Source: Clostridium scatologenes
GTDB lineage: Bacteria; Bacillota; Clostridia; Clostridiales; Clostridiaceae
Assembly: GCF_000968375.1 (NCBI RefSeq)
Contig: NZ_CP009933.1
Span: forward strand, 2,356,001-2,420,000
Length of the DNA: 64,000 nt
Reading direction: 5' to 3'
Shown: positions 52,429 through 61,613 of the stretch, one piece after another
Position numbering within the stretch: the stretch's first letter is position 1
Layout: the number at the start of each line of letters is the position of its first letter
The notes under the pieces: generated by a model
Seen by the model: the letters and a program-made list of their open reading frames with translations, nothing else
Told to the model about the DNA's origin: nothing
Databases searched by the model: none
Made by a program: the position numbers and the translations under genes

Positions 52429-52980
52429 CTAGAACTTAAATATATCTTCTAGGTTTATAGATACATCTGGAAAAACTGTACTTATATAAGTATCATTATT
52501 CTTAAAAACATTTGTTATTTTATATTGATTATCTATTAATGAATATTGTACTATATACCCTTCTTGCTCAACTATATTATATTCAAGAACACCAAATCTT
52601 TGATAAACATCTAACTTTGTTATATAGTCATGCGATGCAGTACTTTTTGAAATAACTTCAAATACAACCTTTGGAGCTGATGTGAAGCTTTCACCTTCTC
52701 TAGTAGATTTTTCACACATTACAAATACATCTGGTTTATACTTATACACTTCTTCATTATTTTTAAAAATTATTTCAATAGATTCGGTATATACATCGCA
52801 CTTACTTTTATCAAGAAATGTCATTAATTTAAAATTTAATCTTGATATTATTTTATTATGTTGAATGGAAGTATTAGATGATAATACAATATATCCGTTA
52901 CTATATTCAGCCTTACCATTATAATTAGCCTGAATATTTTCAAAATCATTTTCTGTATAGTGTATATTCTTAGCATACAT
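52429..52980 (-). CDS. Uma2-family (DUF820) endonuclease-like protein
   Basis: 183 residues with the Uma2 layout: GKAEYSNGYIVLSSNTSIQHNKI, KYKPDVFVMCEKS, and APKVVFEVISKSTASHDYITKLDVYQRFGVLEYNIVE. The PD-(D/E)XK core is the Asp in KPDVFV and the EVIS strand; the usual lysine of EvisxxT is replaced by serine-type residues, as in the family. Biological role unknown. It stands alone, downstream-facing to the structured element. Confidence 0.9.
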   Translation of the reverse strand: MYAKNIHYTENDFENIQANYNGKAEYSNGYIVLSSNTSIQHNKIISRLNFKLMTFLDKSKCDVYTESIEIIFKNNEEVYKYKPDVFVMCEKSTREGESFTSAPKVVFEVISKSTASHDYITKLDVYQRFGVLEYNIVEQEGYIVQYSLIDNQYKITNVFKNNDTYISTVFPDVSINLEDIFKF

Positions 52981-53134
52981 ACCGCTTCACCTCTCTTTAT
53001 CTTTAACATAATTATAACAAAATACATAAAATAAGATAAGTGGACTTTCTGAAGCTTCTTCCTCTATTTTTTCTTTTGCTGAAATTTAGCTTTTCCTGTT
53101 GCAACTTGATATACAGCATTATTAAATATTTTTA

Positions 53135-53581
53135 TCATTTGGAAAAACTTTTAATTAACACACTATTTAACAAGGCAAAACTTTCTATTATAGTGCTTCG
53201 CTGCTTTTCCGATAGTTGACTGAAAGCTTCAATTTCTGCTACCTTCAGTTCTTCAAGAATACGTGTTGCAAAACGTTCTCCTTTTTCAGTAAATTTAATA
53301 ATCTTGTTTCTACGGTCTTCAGCATTTGTTTCTTTAGATATATACCCATCTTTTTCAAGCCCAGATAGTATCTGAGATACTGTTTGCTTAGGCAAATATA
53401 ACTTATTACAAATTTGACTTTGTGTACAATATGGTACTGCACTATTTATAACATACAAAGCAAACAAAACATTTTCCTGAATATTATGCCTTTTAGCCCA
53501 ATCACTATATATGTCATTTGTCTTAAACCACAAATCATAATAATTGTCTATTTGATCATTAATTTTCTCTCTACTATCCAA
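53135..53581 (-). CDS. MarR-family transcriptional regulator
   Basis: 148 residues starting at TTG 53581; a TGA lies directly before it in frame and no ATG is near. The winged helix reads TQSQICNKLYLPKQTVSQILSGLEKDGYISKETNAEDRRNKIIKFTEKG (about 55-105), flanked by dimer helices. It follows the SMR pump gene on the same transcript and most likely represses it through the palindrome at 53982-54007. Confidence 0.92.
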   Translation of the reverse strand: MDSREKINDQIDNYYDLWFKTNDIYSDWAKRHNIQENVLFALYVINSAVPYCTQSQICNKLYLPKQTVSQILSGLEKDGYISKETNAEDRRNKIIKFTEKGERFATRILEELKVAEIEAFSQLSEKQRSTIIESFALLNSVLIKSFSK

Positions 53582-53637
53582 TTTTCATCCACTCTTTCTT
53601 TTATTATTAAATAGTGTCTCTTACAATCATTAATAAA

Positions 53638-53961
53638 TTAATGGCTTACTCCACTTAAGTTTAGTCCAATAACCCCTAATACAATAAAGGCTAAAGATAC
53701 TACTTTTAGAACACTAATGCTTTCTTTAAAAACAAATATTCCAATTGTTGATAGTATAACTAATCCAGCTGCAGACCATATAGCATATGCCACACTTATA
53801 TCTATTTTTTTCAACGCCATAGATAAACAAATAAAGCATATTATATAACCTAAAAATGTTCCTATAGTTGGCAATATTTTAGTAAACCCATAAGACACTT
53901 TCATTAATGTTGTTCCTGCAATTTCAAATAAAATCGCAAGAATAAGGTAAATCCATTCCAT
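53638..53961 (-). CDS. SMR-family multidrug efflux protein
   Basis: 107 residues, four transmembrane helices, with the essential membrane glutamate in ILAILFEIAGTTLMKVS (Glu13), and the family signature YAIWSAAGLVILSTIGIFVFKE. Such EmrE/QacE/SugE-like dimers export cationic drugs, quaternary ammonium or guanidinium in exchange for protons. Not tied to the guanidine riboswitch here: its upstream region has a MarR-type operator instead. Confidence 0.95.
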   Translation of the reverse strand: MEWIYLILAILFEIAGTTLMKVSYGFTKILPTIGTFLGYIICFICLSMALKKIDISVAYAIWSAAGLVILSTIGIFVFKESISVLKVVSLAFIVLGVIGLNLSGVSH

Positions 53962-53981
53962 AAAGAAAACTCCTTTATTGC

Positions 53982-54007
53982 AAAATAGTCCGCTTACGGA
54001 CTATTTT
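53982..54007 (-). promoter_or_regulatory. MarR operator of the SMR-marR operon
   Basis: AAAATAGTCCG (53982-53992) and CGGACTATTTT (53997-54007) form a perfect 11-bp inverted repeat at the expected transcription start, immediately before the pump gene. Confidence 0.8.
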
Positions 54008-54036
54008 AGTGTAGTTTAATTTATTAAGCTTGTCAA
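54008..54036 (-). promoter_or_regulatory. Sigma-A promoter of the SMR-marR operon
   Basis: On the minus strand TTGACA (54031-54036), 17 bp spacer, TACACT (54008-54013), abutting the operator. Confidence 0.8.
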
Positions 54037-54138
54037 TATATAAGCTTTAGTTCATTAAATACTTTCTGATTGATTTGCGATTCTCTCACTATTTAATTTT
54101 TTTCAAATAGGAAGATATAAATTATAAACAAATAAAAA

Positions 54139-54167
54139 CCCCTTAAATAGAGTAACTATTTAAGGGG
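54139..54167 (-). terminator. Terminator of the cold-shock gene
   Basis: CCCCTTAAATAG (54139-54150) pairs with CTATTTAAGGGG (54156-54167), with a T run on the minus strand. Confidence 0.9.
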
Positions 54168-54182
54168 TAAAATATTCACTAA

Positions 54183-54380
54183 TTAAAGAATTGTAACATT
54201 TTCTGCTTGTAGTCCTTTTGGTCCTTTAACTGAATCAAAAGAAACTTCTTGACCTTCTTCAAGTGATTTATAACCATCTGATTTTATTTGAGAAAAATGT
54301 ACAAAAACATCTTTACCATCTTCTCCTGTTATAAATCCAAATCCTTTTTCTCCATTAAACCATTTTACTGTACCATTCAT
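54183..54380 (-). CDS. CspA-family cold-shock protein
   Basis: 65 residues: a single cold-shock OB fold with RNP1 KGFGFITGED and RNP2 VFVHFSQI. It binds single-stranded RNA/DNA and melts mRNA structure. The roughly 170-nt AT-rich upstream region before the next gene would allow the long leader typical of csp genes. Single-gene unit with a strong terminator. Confidence 0.97.
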   Translation of the reverse strand: MNGTVKWFNGEKGFGFITGEDGKDVFVHFSQIKSDGYKSLEEGQEVSFDSVKGPKGLQAENVTIL

Positions 54381-54598
54381 ATAATGCGTACCTCCGAAAT
54401 TTTATTATTCCTAAATTCATTGTAATAATCCACTAATAAAATTTCGATATCATTATACTATATTACTAAGTACTAATTGAAATATATTTGTGTTAAATTA
54501 TTTACTACTAATTTAAGTTCTCGATAATAATAACACATTCTATTATATAATGCAAGTTTTTTATAAAAAATTTAAATGATCCTCATATTTATTTAATA

Positions 54599-55286
54599 TT
54601 AAGAATTAAACCTGTATCCTGTACCCCATATAGTTTCAATATACTCAGGATTTCCAGAGTCTTTTTCTATCTTCTTTCTAAGCTTTTGTATATGCACTGC
54701 TACAGTAGCTGTATCTCCACAGTAATCTTCTCCCCAAATGCTGCTAAATATCTGATCCTTTGTAAAAAACTATATTAGGGTTGGAAGCTAGGAATACCAA
54801 TAATTCATATTCTTTCGTTGTTAAAAAAATTTCCTTGCCATTTACAAATACTTTATGGGAATCTGTTTGAATTTCCAAAGCCTTATGACTGATAATCTCT
54901 AAAGTAACCTTTTTACCTGATAGACGCTCATATCTCATAATGTGGGATCTTATTCTTGCAACTAATTCTGCTGGACTGAAAGGCTTAGTTAAATAATCAT
55001 CTGCGCCAAAACCTAAACCTCTTATTTTGTCTATATCTTCATTTTTAGCTGATACAATTATAATTGGAATTTCAAATTTATCTCTAATTGCTTTTACTAT
55101 TTCATATCCATCTTTACCTGGAAGCATTAAATCTACTACAACTACATCATAAACACCAAGTAGAGCCTTTTTTAATCCTGATATTCCATCTTGTTCTATA
55201 TCCACCTTATATCCATTCAATTGAAGATAATCTCTCTCTAAAGCTGCAATATTATTATCATCTTCAATTATTAAAATCTGTTTCAC
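54599..55286 (-). pseudogene. OmpR-family response regulator, frameshifted at an A6 run
   Basis: The receiver domain is intact (EDD; Asp in VVVDLMLPGKDG; Lys in TKPFSPAE), and the DNA-binding domain begins normally but the frame stops at 180 residues (...NIVFYKGSDI). Removing one base from the A6 run at 54764-54769 restores ...NIVFTKDQIFSSIWGEDYCG, VAVHIQKLRKKIEKDSGNPE and GTGYRFNS, ending at 54599, the normal full length of about 228. So the gene is a fresh pseudogene, phase-variable, or a sequencing error. It is last in the operon with the His-rich kinase. Confidence 0.85.
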
Positions 55287-55316
55287 AAAAATCTCTCCTT
55301 TCTTGTACCATTATGA

Positions 55317-56486
55317 TTAAATTACTATAGGAAGCTCTACTATAAAAGTGCTGCCTTCTGACAAAATACTCTGAACGGAAATTTCTCCTCCGTGAGCTTC
55401 TACCATTTCCTTAGCAATTGCCAGTCCAAGCCCTGTACTCATTAAATCTTTTGTTCTTTCTGTATCTATACGGTAGAATCTATCAAATACATAAGGAAGC
55501 TTATCTTGCGCTATGCCCGGGCCATTGTCACTTATGATAATCTTTATATGATCTTTTTCATCCTTTAATCCAATGGAAATAGCTAAAGTTTCTTTTTCAC
55601 CATATTTAACAGCATTTCCTATAATATTTCTTATAGTTTGGTATATCCTTTTTCCATCTATGTTAACTTCTATTTCTCTTTCTATTTTATCAGTAAAACT
55701 AAATTTAATATTTTTTTCACCTAAGACAAAGGCAAATTCCTCCATCAAATCCTGCATAAAAGGTTTTATCTTTACTTTTTCAAATTTAAAATCTACCTTT
55801 TGCATATCAAGCTTTGAAAACAAAAACAAATCATCAATAAGTCTATTTATGTAATCTATATTACTATGAATTGTTTTAAGATAACTATTTATTGTATCAG
55901 GTGAATGTGCAACACCATCTAGTATAGCTTCAACATATCCATTTATTGAGGTAATTGGAGTTTTTAAATCATGTGATATGTTTGCTATAAGAGTCTTTCT
56001 ATTTTCTTCATATTCCTTTTTTAACTTTTCACCCTGCTCTAGTTTTTCTGCCATTTTATTAAACTCATCTATTAAAATACCAATTTCATTATAAACCTTT
56101 TTTTCAATTCTAACTTCATAGTTCCCTTTAGCAATTTGCTCTACTCCAGTCTTTAAACTTTCAATAGGTTTCATAATTCTTTTCTCTAATCGCCAATATA
56201 TATATAAGTGCGCAAATTCCTTAGCAGTAAATATTGCTGCAAAGAAAATGGTTATAGCCTTAATCCCCACAACTTTAAAGATTAAGTAAATTATAAATAT
56301 ATTAACCAAAAATGCCATGGGACGAAGCCAAATTAAGTATTTGTGACATAGGCGAAATTCATCTTTATGCCTATGGTGAATCTCATGAATTCCATGTAGA
56401 TGTTCATGAGGTTCATTATGCCATTTATGGTGTTTTTCATGCCACTCTTTATGAAGTTCATTTTTACTTTTTTTAAAACTATACAT
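55317..56486 (-). CDS. Sensor histidine kinase with histidine-rich N-terminus
   Basis: 389 residues from ATG 56486 (AAGGTGG upstream). Residues 12-48 hold about 13 histidines (HKEWHEKHHKWHNEPHEHLH...), predicted cytoplasmic, followed by two membrane helices (about 55-95) with little extracellular loop, a HAMP domain (KPIESLKTGVEQIAKGNYEV), HisKA (ANISHDLKTPITSINGYV) and an ATPase domain (RNIIGNAVKYGEKE, DNGPGIAQDK, STGLGLAIAKEM). The His cluster suggests metal binding, perhaps Ni2+, Zn2+ or Cu+. It lies between a His/Cys-rich protein gene and a frameshifted response regulator. Confidence 0.92.
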   Translation of the reverse strand: MYSFKKSKNELHKEWHEKHHKWHNEPHEHLHGIHEIHHRHKDEFRLCHKYLIWLRPMAFLVNIFIIYLIFKVVGIKAITIFFAAIFTAKEFAHLYIYWRLEKRIMKPIESLKTGVEQIAKGNYEVRIEKKVYNEIGILIDEFNKMAEKLEQGEKLKKEYEENRKTLIANISHDLKTPITSINGYVEAILDGVAHSPDTINSYLKTIHSNIDYINRLIDDLFLFSKLDMQKVDFKFEKVKIKPFMQDLMEEFAFVLGEKNIKFSFTDKIEREIEVNIDGKRIYQTIRNIIGNAVKYGEKETLAISIGLKDEKDHIKIIISDNGPGIAQDKLPYVFDRFYRIDTERTKDLMSTGLGLAIAKEMVEAHGGEISVQSILSEGSTFIVELPIVI

Positions 56487-56587
56487 ATATACCACCTTGA
56501 AAATTTAGTTACAATTATATTACCACAGTATATTGTCACTTAAAATAAAAAAATGGGTGTAAAATTTAAGCTTACACCCACAGACCT

Positions 56588-57247
56588 TTACCAACTGAAG
56601 TTTACTAAAGCATTTAAGCTATTTTCACCTTTAGCAGTGACTTCTATCTTTTCAACCTCATTATTTTTATTGACATATACATTTAAATCAGCATTGCTAT
56701 TTTCAGAGCAAAGTAATTCTTTCATAAAATCATGGCATTTATGCTGTTCACCCATACCTTCAAAATGGAAGTTTTTATGAGCCTCTCCTAAATCTTTATG
56801 CTGATTTTTTATTTCACTAATTATATCCTTTAAGTTAAGAGACAATATTGATATTTCATCCTTTTCTTCCACTTTAAGATTATTTAGCGTATTGAGTATG
56901 AATGTGATTTTTGAAAGTTTTCCCTTTATACCTTTATGATCACAACATCCCATTCCATGATGGTCCATATGACCCATTTTGCCTATGTGATGATGGAATT
57001 TATGATGTCCACAATCCTTCATATTAAACTCTGTGTTGCTTTCATGCTTTGCTTTTTTTCCATCACAATCAAATTCACTGTTTATTTTAGCTTTACACTC
57101 CCCAGTAGTTGTATTAGTACTAAGTTCCTTAGAAATAGATAATACTTTTGTTTCCCCTTTTTCAGCATCTACTTTAATCTTTACATTAAATTCTTCCTTT
57201 TCCTGCATAGTTTTAAATACATCATATAAAAGTTTAATCTTGTTCAT
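56588..57247 (-). CDS. Histidine/cysteine-rich protein of a two-component operon
   Basis: 219 residues. An N-terminal helix-strand part (MNKIKLLYDVFKTMQEKEEF, about 1-75) and a C-terminal part (about 125-219, ending in beta strands ADLNVYVNKNNEVEKIEVTA) flank a cluster DCGHHKFHHHIGKMGHMDHH followed by GMGCCDHKG (about 83-112), with more His in HKNFHFEGMGEQHKCHDF. No signal peptide. The residue content fits binding of a soft or borderline metal. It is first in an operon with a kinase that also has a His-rich end, so it could be the buffer or sensor partner. Family not named. Confidence 0.75.
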   Translation of the reverse strand: MNKIKLLYDVFKTMQEKEEFNVKIKVDAEKGETKVLSISKELSTNTTTGECKAKINSEFDCDGKKAKHESNTEFNMKDCGHHKFHHHIGKMGHMDHHGMGCCDHKGIKGKLSKITFILNTLNNLKVEEKDEISILSLNLKDIISEIKNQHKDLGEAHKNFHFEGMGEQHKCHDFMKELLCSENSNADLNVYVNKNNEVEKIEVTAKGENSLNALVNFSW

Positions 57248-57477
57248 TAATATGACCTCCTAATATTTTTACAAGGATGTTATTTTTAATTTCCTTGTTT
57301 GTTATGAGTTCATTATAAAGACAGAGATTAAAAATCTTTTAAAGCAATTTTAAAAATTTTATAAAGAATTATAAAATAATTTTAAAATAATTACCAATGA
57401 AATTTTCTACTTGAAGTTTCTATTATTAATGTAGTATTTTTTTCATACACTAATTTCTTGTAAACTTTCTCTCTATG

Positions 57478-60147
57478 CTATTTAATATTTTCATCTACAA
57501 GAAACACCTTACCATTATCTCCATCCACTAATACTTTCTGTCCATCTTTCAATATACTCATTACTCCTGATATATTCACCACTGCTGGAATTCCATATTC
57601 CCTAGCTACAATGGCTCCATGTGATAGAAAACCTCCTGTTTCCATAACAACAGCTCCTGCTTTTAAAAACAATGGTGTCCATGCTGGATCAGTAGATGGT
57701 GCTACCATAACCTCTCCTAGCTGAAGTTGTCCTCCCTCATTTGGATTACTTATCAACCTAACTAATCCAGAAACTTTTCCAACAGCAACTGATATTCCAG
57801 TTAGACAATTGCTAGAACATTCTATAACTGGTTCTGTAAATTTTGGAGTTTCACCATAAATTACATCTGGTGGAGCAATCAATTCCATTTTCTTCTTCCA
57901 TTCTTTTCTTCCAGCAATTATAAATTGAAGTCCTTTTCCATCCCATTCACCACTCAATATTGAAAAAAGCTCTGTCCATGTACAAAAAAACACATCATCT
58001 GTTTCTTTAATTACAGCTCTTTCATAAAAATGATATCCTAATTCTTTGGCAATTGTTCTATATGCATCCATGATCAATGCTAATACAGATTTATTCTTCT
58101 CCCGCACTGCTGCTCCATCCTGACATTCCTTAACAAGCTTTCTTATTTCACAATGTTTAGAAGTAGGCACTTTTTCTTTAATTTCAATCCACGCCTGTTC
58201 TAATTTCTTTTTCTGCTCCTTCTTAAGTTTCCCAATGTCAGCAGTATTTATAGTACTATGTATAATCCCAAGCAAATAAGATGGATCTTCTCTCCACCTA
58301 GGGTTTATAATATCTAACTCATAAACTGCACGATGACCATATTCTTGTATGAACTCATGAAAGGCCTTTTTAAATGGAGATCTTTCAGGCAACTTTACTT
58401 CCCAGCTCATAGGATCAAAGTTATCATCATTAAAATATTTAACAGCATCAGAGTCTTTACGAGCTAGTTCAGCCATTTCAACTAACTTATAGCCTTGATC
58501 AGCGCTGGTTATATCTGCTGCTCCTCCAACCATTAATGCATTTATCACCATTAATGCTTTATCTGAAAAATACTCAGAGAGAATGTTTAATAAATACATA
58601 ACTGGCATACTGCCTGCTGCACTTAAAAACATGAATTCTTTAGCCATTCCTTTGACGATGGTGCCTAATTCATTATACTTACTGATAAAATCTTCATCTG
58701 CCCATTTACTAAAATCTTCACTGGTTATTGACTTTACTGAAGCTATGGTTTGACTCCAAGCTTCAGCAGAATTTTCTTTGCACTGTTTAACCAAGTCCAT
58801 ATTCTTAACTACACGTTCTTTTCTCTTTAACCCAATTACTCCACCATAGGGATCAGGGTCGTCTATTTCCATATCCTTCTGGTGACCACCCCAAAAAACG
58901 CCAAAACCTTGAGGCAAGGCTCCCATTGCATCATAATTCCCCCACTGTTGAACTGTCATATTGCAGTAAAGCCTTCCATTAAAAAACTTGGAAAATTCCA
59001 AACCATGAGGAAAGTCATAACCCACTCCAGTAAAAAAGCCTTGATGCATAGTATCAATAATATTTTTCATTAAGCAGCGATTTAAAGGTGATTGAACCAT
59101 AGGAACAGCGTCTCTATAATTACCATTAGACCAAATATCTACTTGATTCTGCAAAGCAGAAAATGTCTTTCGTGGCATAGTGGTTATTGGCCTAGCCTGA
59201 ACCAATACAAACTCCTTTCCATCATAAACCCATTCTACATCCTGATGCTGATTACTATTACCTAATGCATCAAATACTCGCAATAAAAGCCTGCCAAGCT
59301 TTTCAATTTCCTTATCTTGCAGTACCTGCTGTAAAGACATTTCCTCTGACTTAATAAATTGAGTTCCACCATTTTCACTTTTGATAACCATCTCCTGTTT
59401 GTGTCCAATTTTTCTCGATATTAAATGAGGACTGGAATTTACAGCTTCAGCTTCTAGATAATATGTATCCGGCTCCACTGTGCCAGACACCACTGACTCA
59501 CCTAACCCAAAATTAGCGTTAATCACTATAATATCCTGACGGCCTGATAAAAGATCACAAGTAAAACCTACTCCAGCAGCTTTAGCTTCCACCATCTCCA
59601 TGATCACTACTGCTGCTTTTACATCCTTATCACCTATATTCATCTTTTTGCGGTATGCCACAGCTCTAGGAGACCACAAAGAAGCATAACATTCTTTCAC
59701 TGCTGACAATATATCTTCTAAACTGCAAACATTCAAAAATGAATCATGTATGCCAGCAAAGGATGCCTTTTCAGAATCTTCCGCAACTGCAGAAGACCTC
59801 ACAGCCCAGGATTTTTTTAATTTTCCACAGCTATTGATATATGTAGGTAACTCCTGAATAATAGATGTTGGTATTGAGCCACCTATAATTTTTTCCTTTA
59901 ACTGATCCAATTTCTCTTTAACTTGAACTTCATCCAAATTTTCTATAGTAACCATTAAAACAACTTCATCAATTATTTTTTGTAATTTATTGTACTTGAT
60001 ATATTCATCATAAGCCTTTGCAGTCAGTACTAATCCTTGAGGAACGTTAAAACCATATTGATCTAATCTTCCTAGATTCCAACCTTTACCCCCAACTATT
60101 GACACACCTGACTCAAAAGCTTCCTTCCAATTCAAAAAATACTTCAT
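57478..60147 (-). CDS. PEP synthase / rifampin phosphotransferase-like enzyme
   Basis: 889 residues. An N-terminal PEP/pyruvate-binding ATP-grasp domain (GGKGWNLGRL at about 19; KSWAVRSSAVAEDSEKASFAG; QDVEWVYDGKEFVLVQARPITT closing near 325) is followed by a long middle domain (about 340-770) and a C-terminal swivelling phosphohistidine domain GGFLSHGAIVAREYGIPAVV with His843. The order ATP-binding, central, His-domain and the lack of a PEP-binding TIM barrel match Rph-type dikinases that phosphorylate rifamycins, though annotation as PEP synthase is common. It follows a TetR gene by 15 bp, suggesting induction by a small molecule. Confidence 0.85.
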   Translation of the reverse strand: MKYFLNWKEAFESGVSIVGGKGWNLGRLDQYGFNVPQGLVLTAKAYDEYIKYNKLQKIIDEVVLMVTIENLDEVQVKEKLDQLKEKIIGGSIPTSIIQELPTYINSCGKLKKSWAVRSSAVAEDSEKASFAGIHDSFLNVCSLEDILSAVKECYASLWSPRAVAYRKKMNIGDKDVKAAVVIMEMVEAKAAGVGFTCDLLSGRQDIIVINANFGLGESVVSGTVEPDTYYLEAEAVNSSPHLISRKIGHKQEMVIKSENGGTQFIKSEEMSLQQVLQDKEIEKLGRLLLRVFDALGNSNQHQDVEWVYDGKEFVLVQARPITTMPRKTFSALQNQVDIWSNGNYRDAVPMVQSPLNRCLMKNIIDTMHQGFFTGVGYDFPHGLEFSKFFNGRLYCNMTVQQWGNYDAMGALPQGFGVFWGGHQKDMEIDDPDPYGGVIGLKRKERVVKNMDLVKQCKENSAEAWSQTIASVKSITSEDFSKWADEDFISKYNELGTIVKGMAKEFMFLSAAGSMPVMYLLNILSEYFSDKALMVINALMVGGAADITSADQGYKLVEMAELARKDSDAVKYFNDDNFDPMSWEVKLPERSPFKKAFHEFIQEYGHRAVYELDIINPRWREDPSYLLGIIHSTINTADIGKLKKEQKKKLEQAWIEIKEKVPTSKHCEIRKLVKECQDGAAVREKNKSVLALIMDAYRTIAKELGYHFYERAVIKETDDVFFCTWTELFSILSGEWDGKGLQFIIAGRKEWKKKMELIAPPDVIYGETPKFTEPVIECSSNCLTGISVAVGKVSGLVRLISNPNEGGQLQLGEVMVAPSTDPAWTPLFLKAGAVVMETGGFLSHGAIVAREYGIPAVVNISGVMSILKDGQKVLVDGDNGKVFLVDENIK

Positions 60148-60162
60148 CCTAAGTAACCTCCT

Positions 60163-60813
60163 TTATTCATCCATATGGGATTTTTTAGAACTATCTATTT
60201 TGCTAGCTGCTCCGTATATAAATAAATCTACCAGCTTGACTATTTCCTCATGTAATTCAAACCTTGATGGATCATTCAACCATTCAAAGGTCATTGTACT
60301 CCTAAGAAGATCTATATGCCTCACCAACAAGTTAACTGAAATATCTGACCTGATTTCTCCTTCCTTTTGTCCTAAACTGATAATTTTGCTCAAAATGCTC
60401 TGAGTACCCGTTTCAGTGCTTTTATATCCTGGTTCCTTAACCATATTTCCTAAACGATAATTAATACATATTCCTGTAATTTCAGGGTTTTTTTCAACCC
60501 AATCATAAGAATGATTAAGGACAGCCATAAGACGAGACTTAGTATCTATAAGATTTTCTATAATTCTTAAATTTTCTTTGGCTAACCCCTGTGAAATTCC
60601 TCTTACATATTCATCAACTATAGCCTCTTTCATTGAAAAGTAGTTATATAAAGTTTTTCTTGCAATATCTGTTTTTTCTGCTATCTGTTCCATTGTTGTA
60701 TCGTCAAACCCCTGACTATGAAATAAGTCCATAGCAACCTTAATGATTTTTTGCCTGGTCTCCCTTTTCTTTCTATCCATTCGGCTTTCAACTAACATTT
60801 CATTAGTATCCAT
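60163..60813 (-). CDS. TetR-family transcriptional regulator
   Basis: 216 residues with the N-terminal HTH RQKIIKVAMDLFHSQGFDDTTMEQIAEKTDIARKTLYNYFSMKEAIVDEY (about 18-68) and a helical ligand-binding domain. It precedes the phosphotransferase-like gene by 15 bp, so both are on one transcript. Palindromes at 60858-60899 overlapping the promoter are its likely operators, giving autoregulation. Confidence 0.95.
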   Translation of the reverse strand: MDTNEMLVESRMDRKKRETRQKIIKVAMDLFHSQGFDDTTMEQIAEKTDIARKTLYNYFSMKEAIVDEYVRGISQGLAKENLRIIENLIDTKSRLMAVLNHSYDWVEKNPEITGICINYRLGNMVKEPGYKSTETGTQSILSKIISLGQKEGEIRSDISVNLLVRHIDLLRSTMTFEWLNDPSRFELHEEIVKLVDLFIYGAASKIDSSKKSHMDE

Positions 60814-60837
60814 TTTTTACCTCCAAGTACATTTTGT

Positions 60838-60899
60838 ATTATACTCATTTTATATATTGTGCAATATTACACACAAAGTAAATTTACACATTGTGTAAA
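60838..60899 (-). promoter_or_regulatory. Promoter and paired TetR operators
   Basis: Minus-strand TATAAT at 60838-60843. A near-palindrome TGTGCAATATTACACA (60858-60873) and a perfect TTTACACA-T-TGTGTAAA (60883-60899) lie over and upstream of the -35 region. The shared TACACA/TGTGTA half-sites suggest one regulator. Confidence 0.7.
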
Positions 60900-61117
60900 A
60901 CTTGTTCTAATTTTATCTCCTATTACTTTACTTGTCAAGATTCAAAATAATCTTTTTTCAATCTTCTCTAACTGGATACCAATCACAAAAAAACTTTTAG
61001 AACTGGATTTTTACATGTTTACTGAACTAATATAAATCCATTTACACCATTGCTATCTTGTAGTACAATATAGCTATATTAACTTGCACAAAAACATAGT
61101 CAGAGGGGGTATGTATT

Positions 61118-61450
61118 GTGGTTGATAAATCTCAATTCTATAGAGGCACTTTAGAAGGCTGTATTCTCAAAATTATCAATGATGATGAAGTTTATGGATA
61201 TGAAATAGCTGAAAGGTTAAAAAACTATGGTCTTGATGGAATTAGCGAAGGCACCATATATCCTCTACTACTTAGGCTTGAAAGAAATGGTCTTATTGAT
61301 TCTGTAAAAAAAGCTTCTCCCTTTGGTCCTAAAAGAAAATATTATAGTCTTTCAAGTTTAGGAAAACAAGAATTAAACGACTTTTATAATAGTTGGCTGA
61401 AGATTAGTGATAGTATAAATAAAATATTTGGAAATTATAAAGAAGATTAA
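61118..61450 (+). CDS. PadR-family transcriptional regulator
   Basis: 110 residues from GTG 61118 with GAGGGGG upstream. Typical PadR winged helix: LEGCILKIINDDEVYGYEIAERLKNYGLDGISEGTIYPLLLRLERNGLIDSVKK, followed by GPKRKYYSLSSLGKQELNDFYNSW. PadR proteins usually repress efflux or stress genes in the same operon, but none follows directly; the next gene, 163 bp on, is a c-di-GMP enzyme. The target is unknown. Confidence 0.93.
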   Translation: MVDKSQFYRGTLEGCILKIINDDEVYGYEIAERLKNYGLDGISEGTIYPLLLRLERNGLIDSVKKASPFGPKRKYYSLSSLGKQELNDFYNSWLKISDSINKIFGNYKED

Positions 61451-61613
61451 ATTATGAATAATGTAGAAATAATTACCTAAAAAACATTTAAATATAAAAT
61501 CACTCAAAAAAAGTCTCACAAATCAAAGGATTTTAAATGATTGTGTCGAATAAATTACAATAACTCAACTACTATCTTACGTTGCATTTTATAAGTTCAA
61601 TAAGGAGAATATT

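Noticed and set aside
53962..54060. Guanidine riboswitch before the SMR gene
   Set aside because: No guanidine-I/II/III motif (no ACGR loops); the palindrome fits a protein operator.
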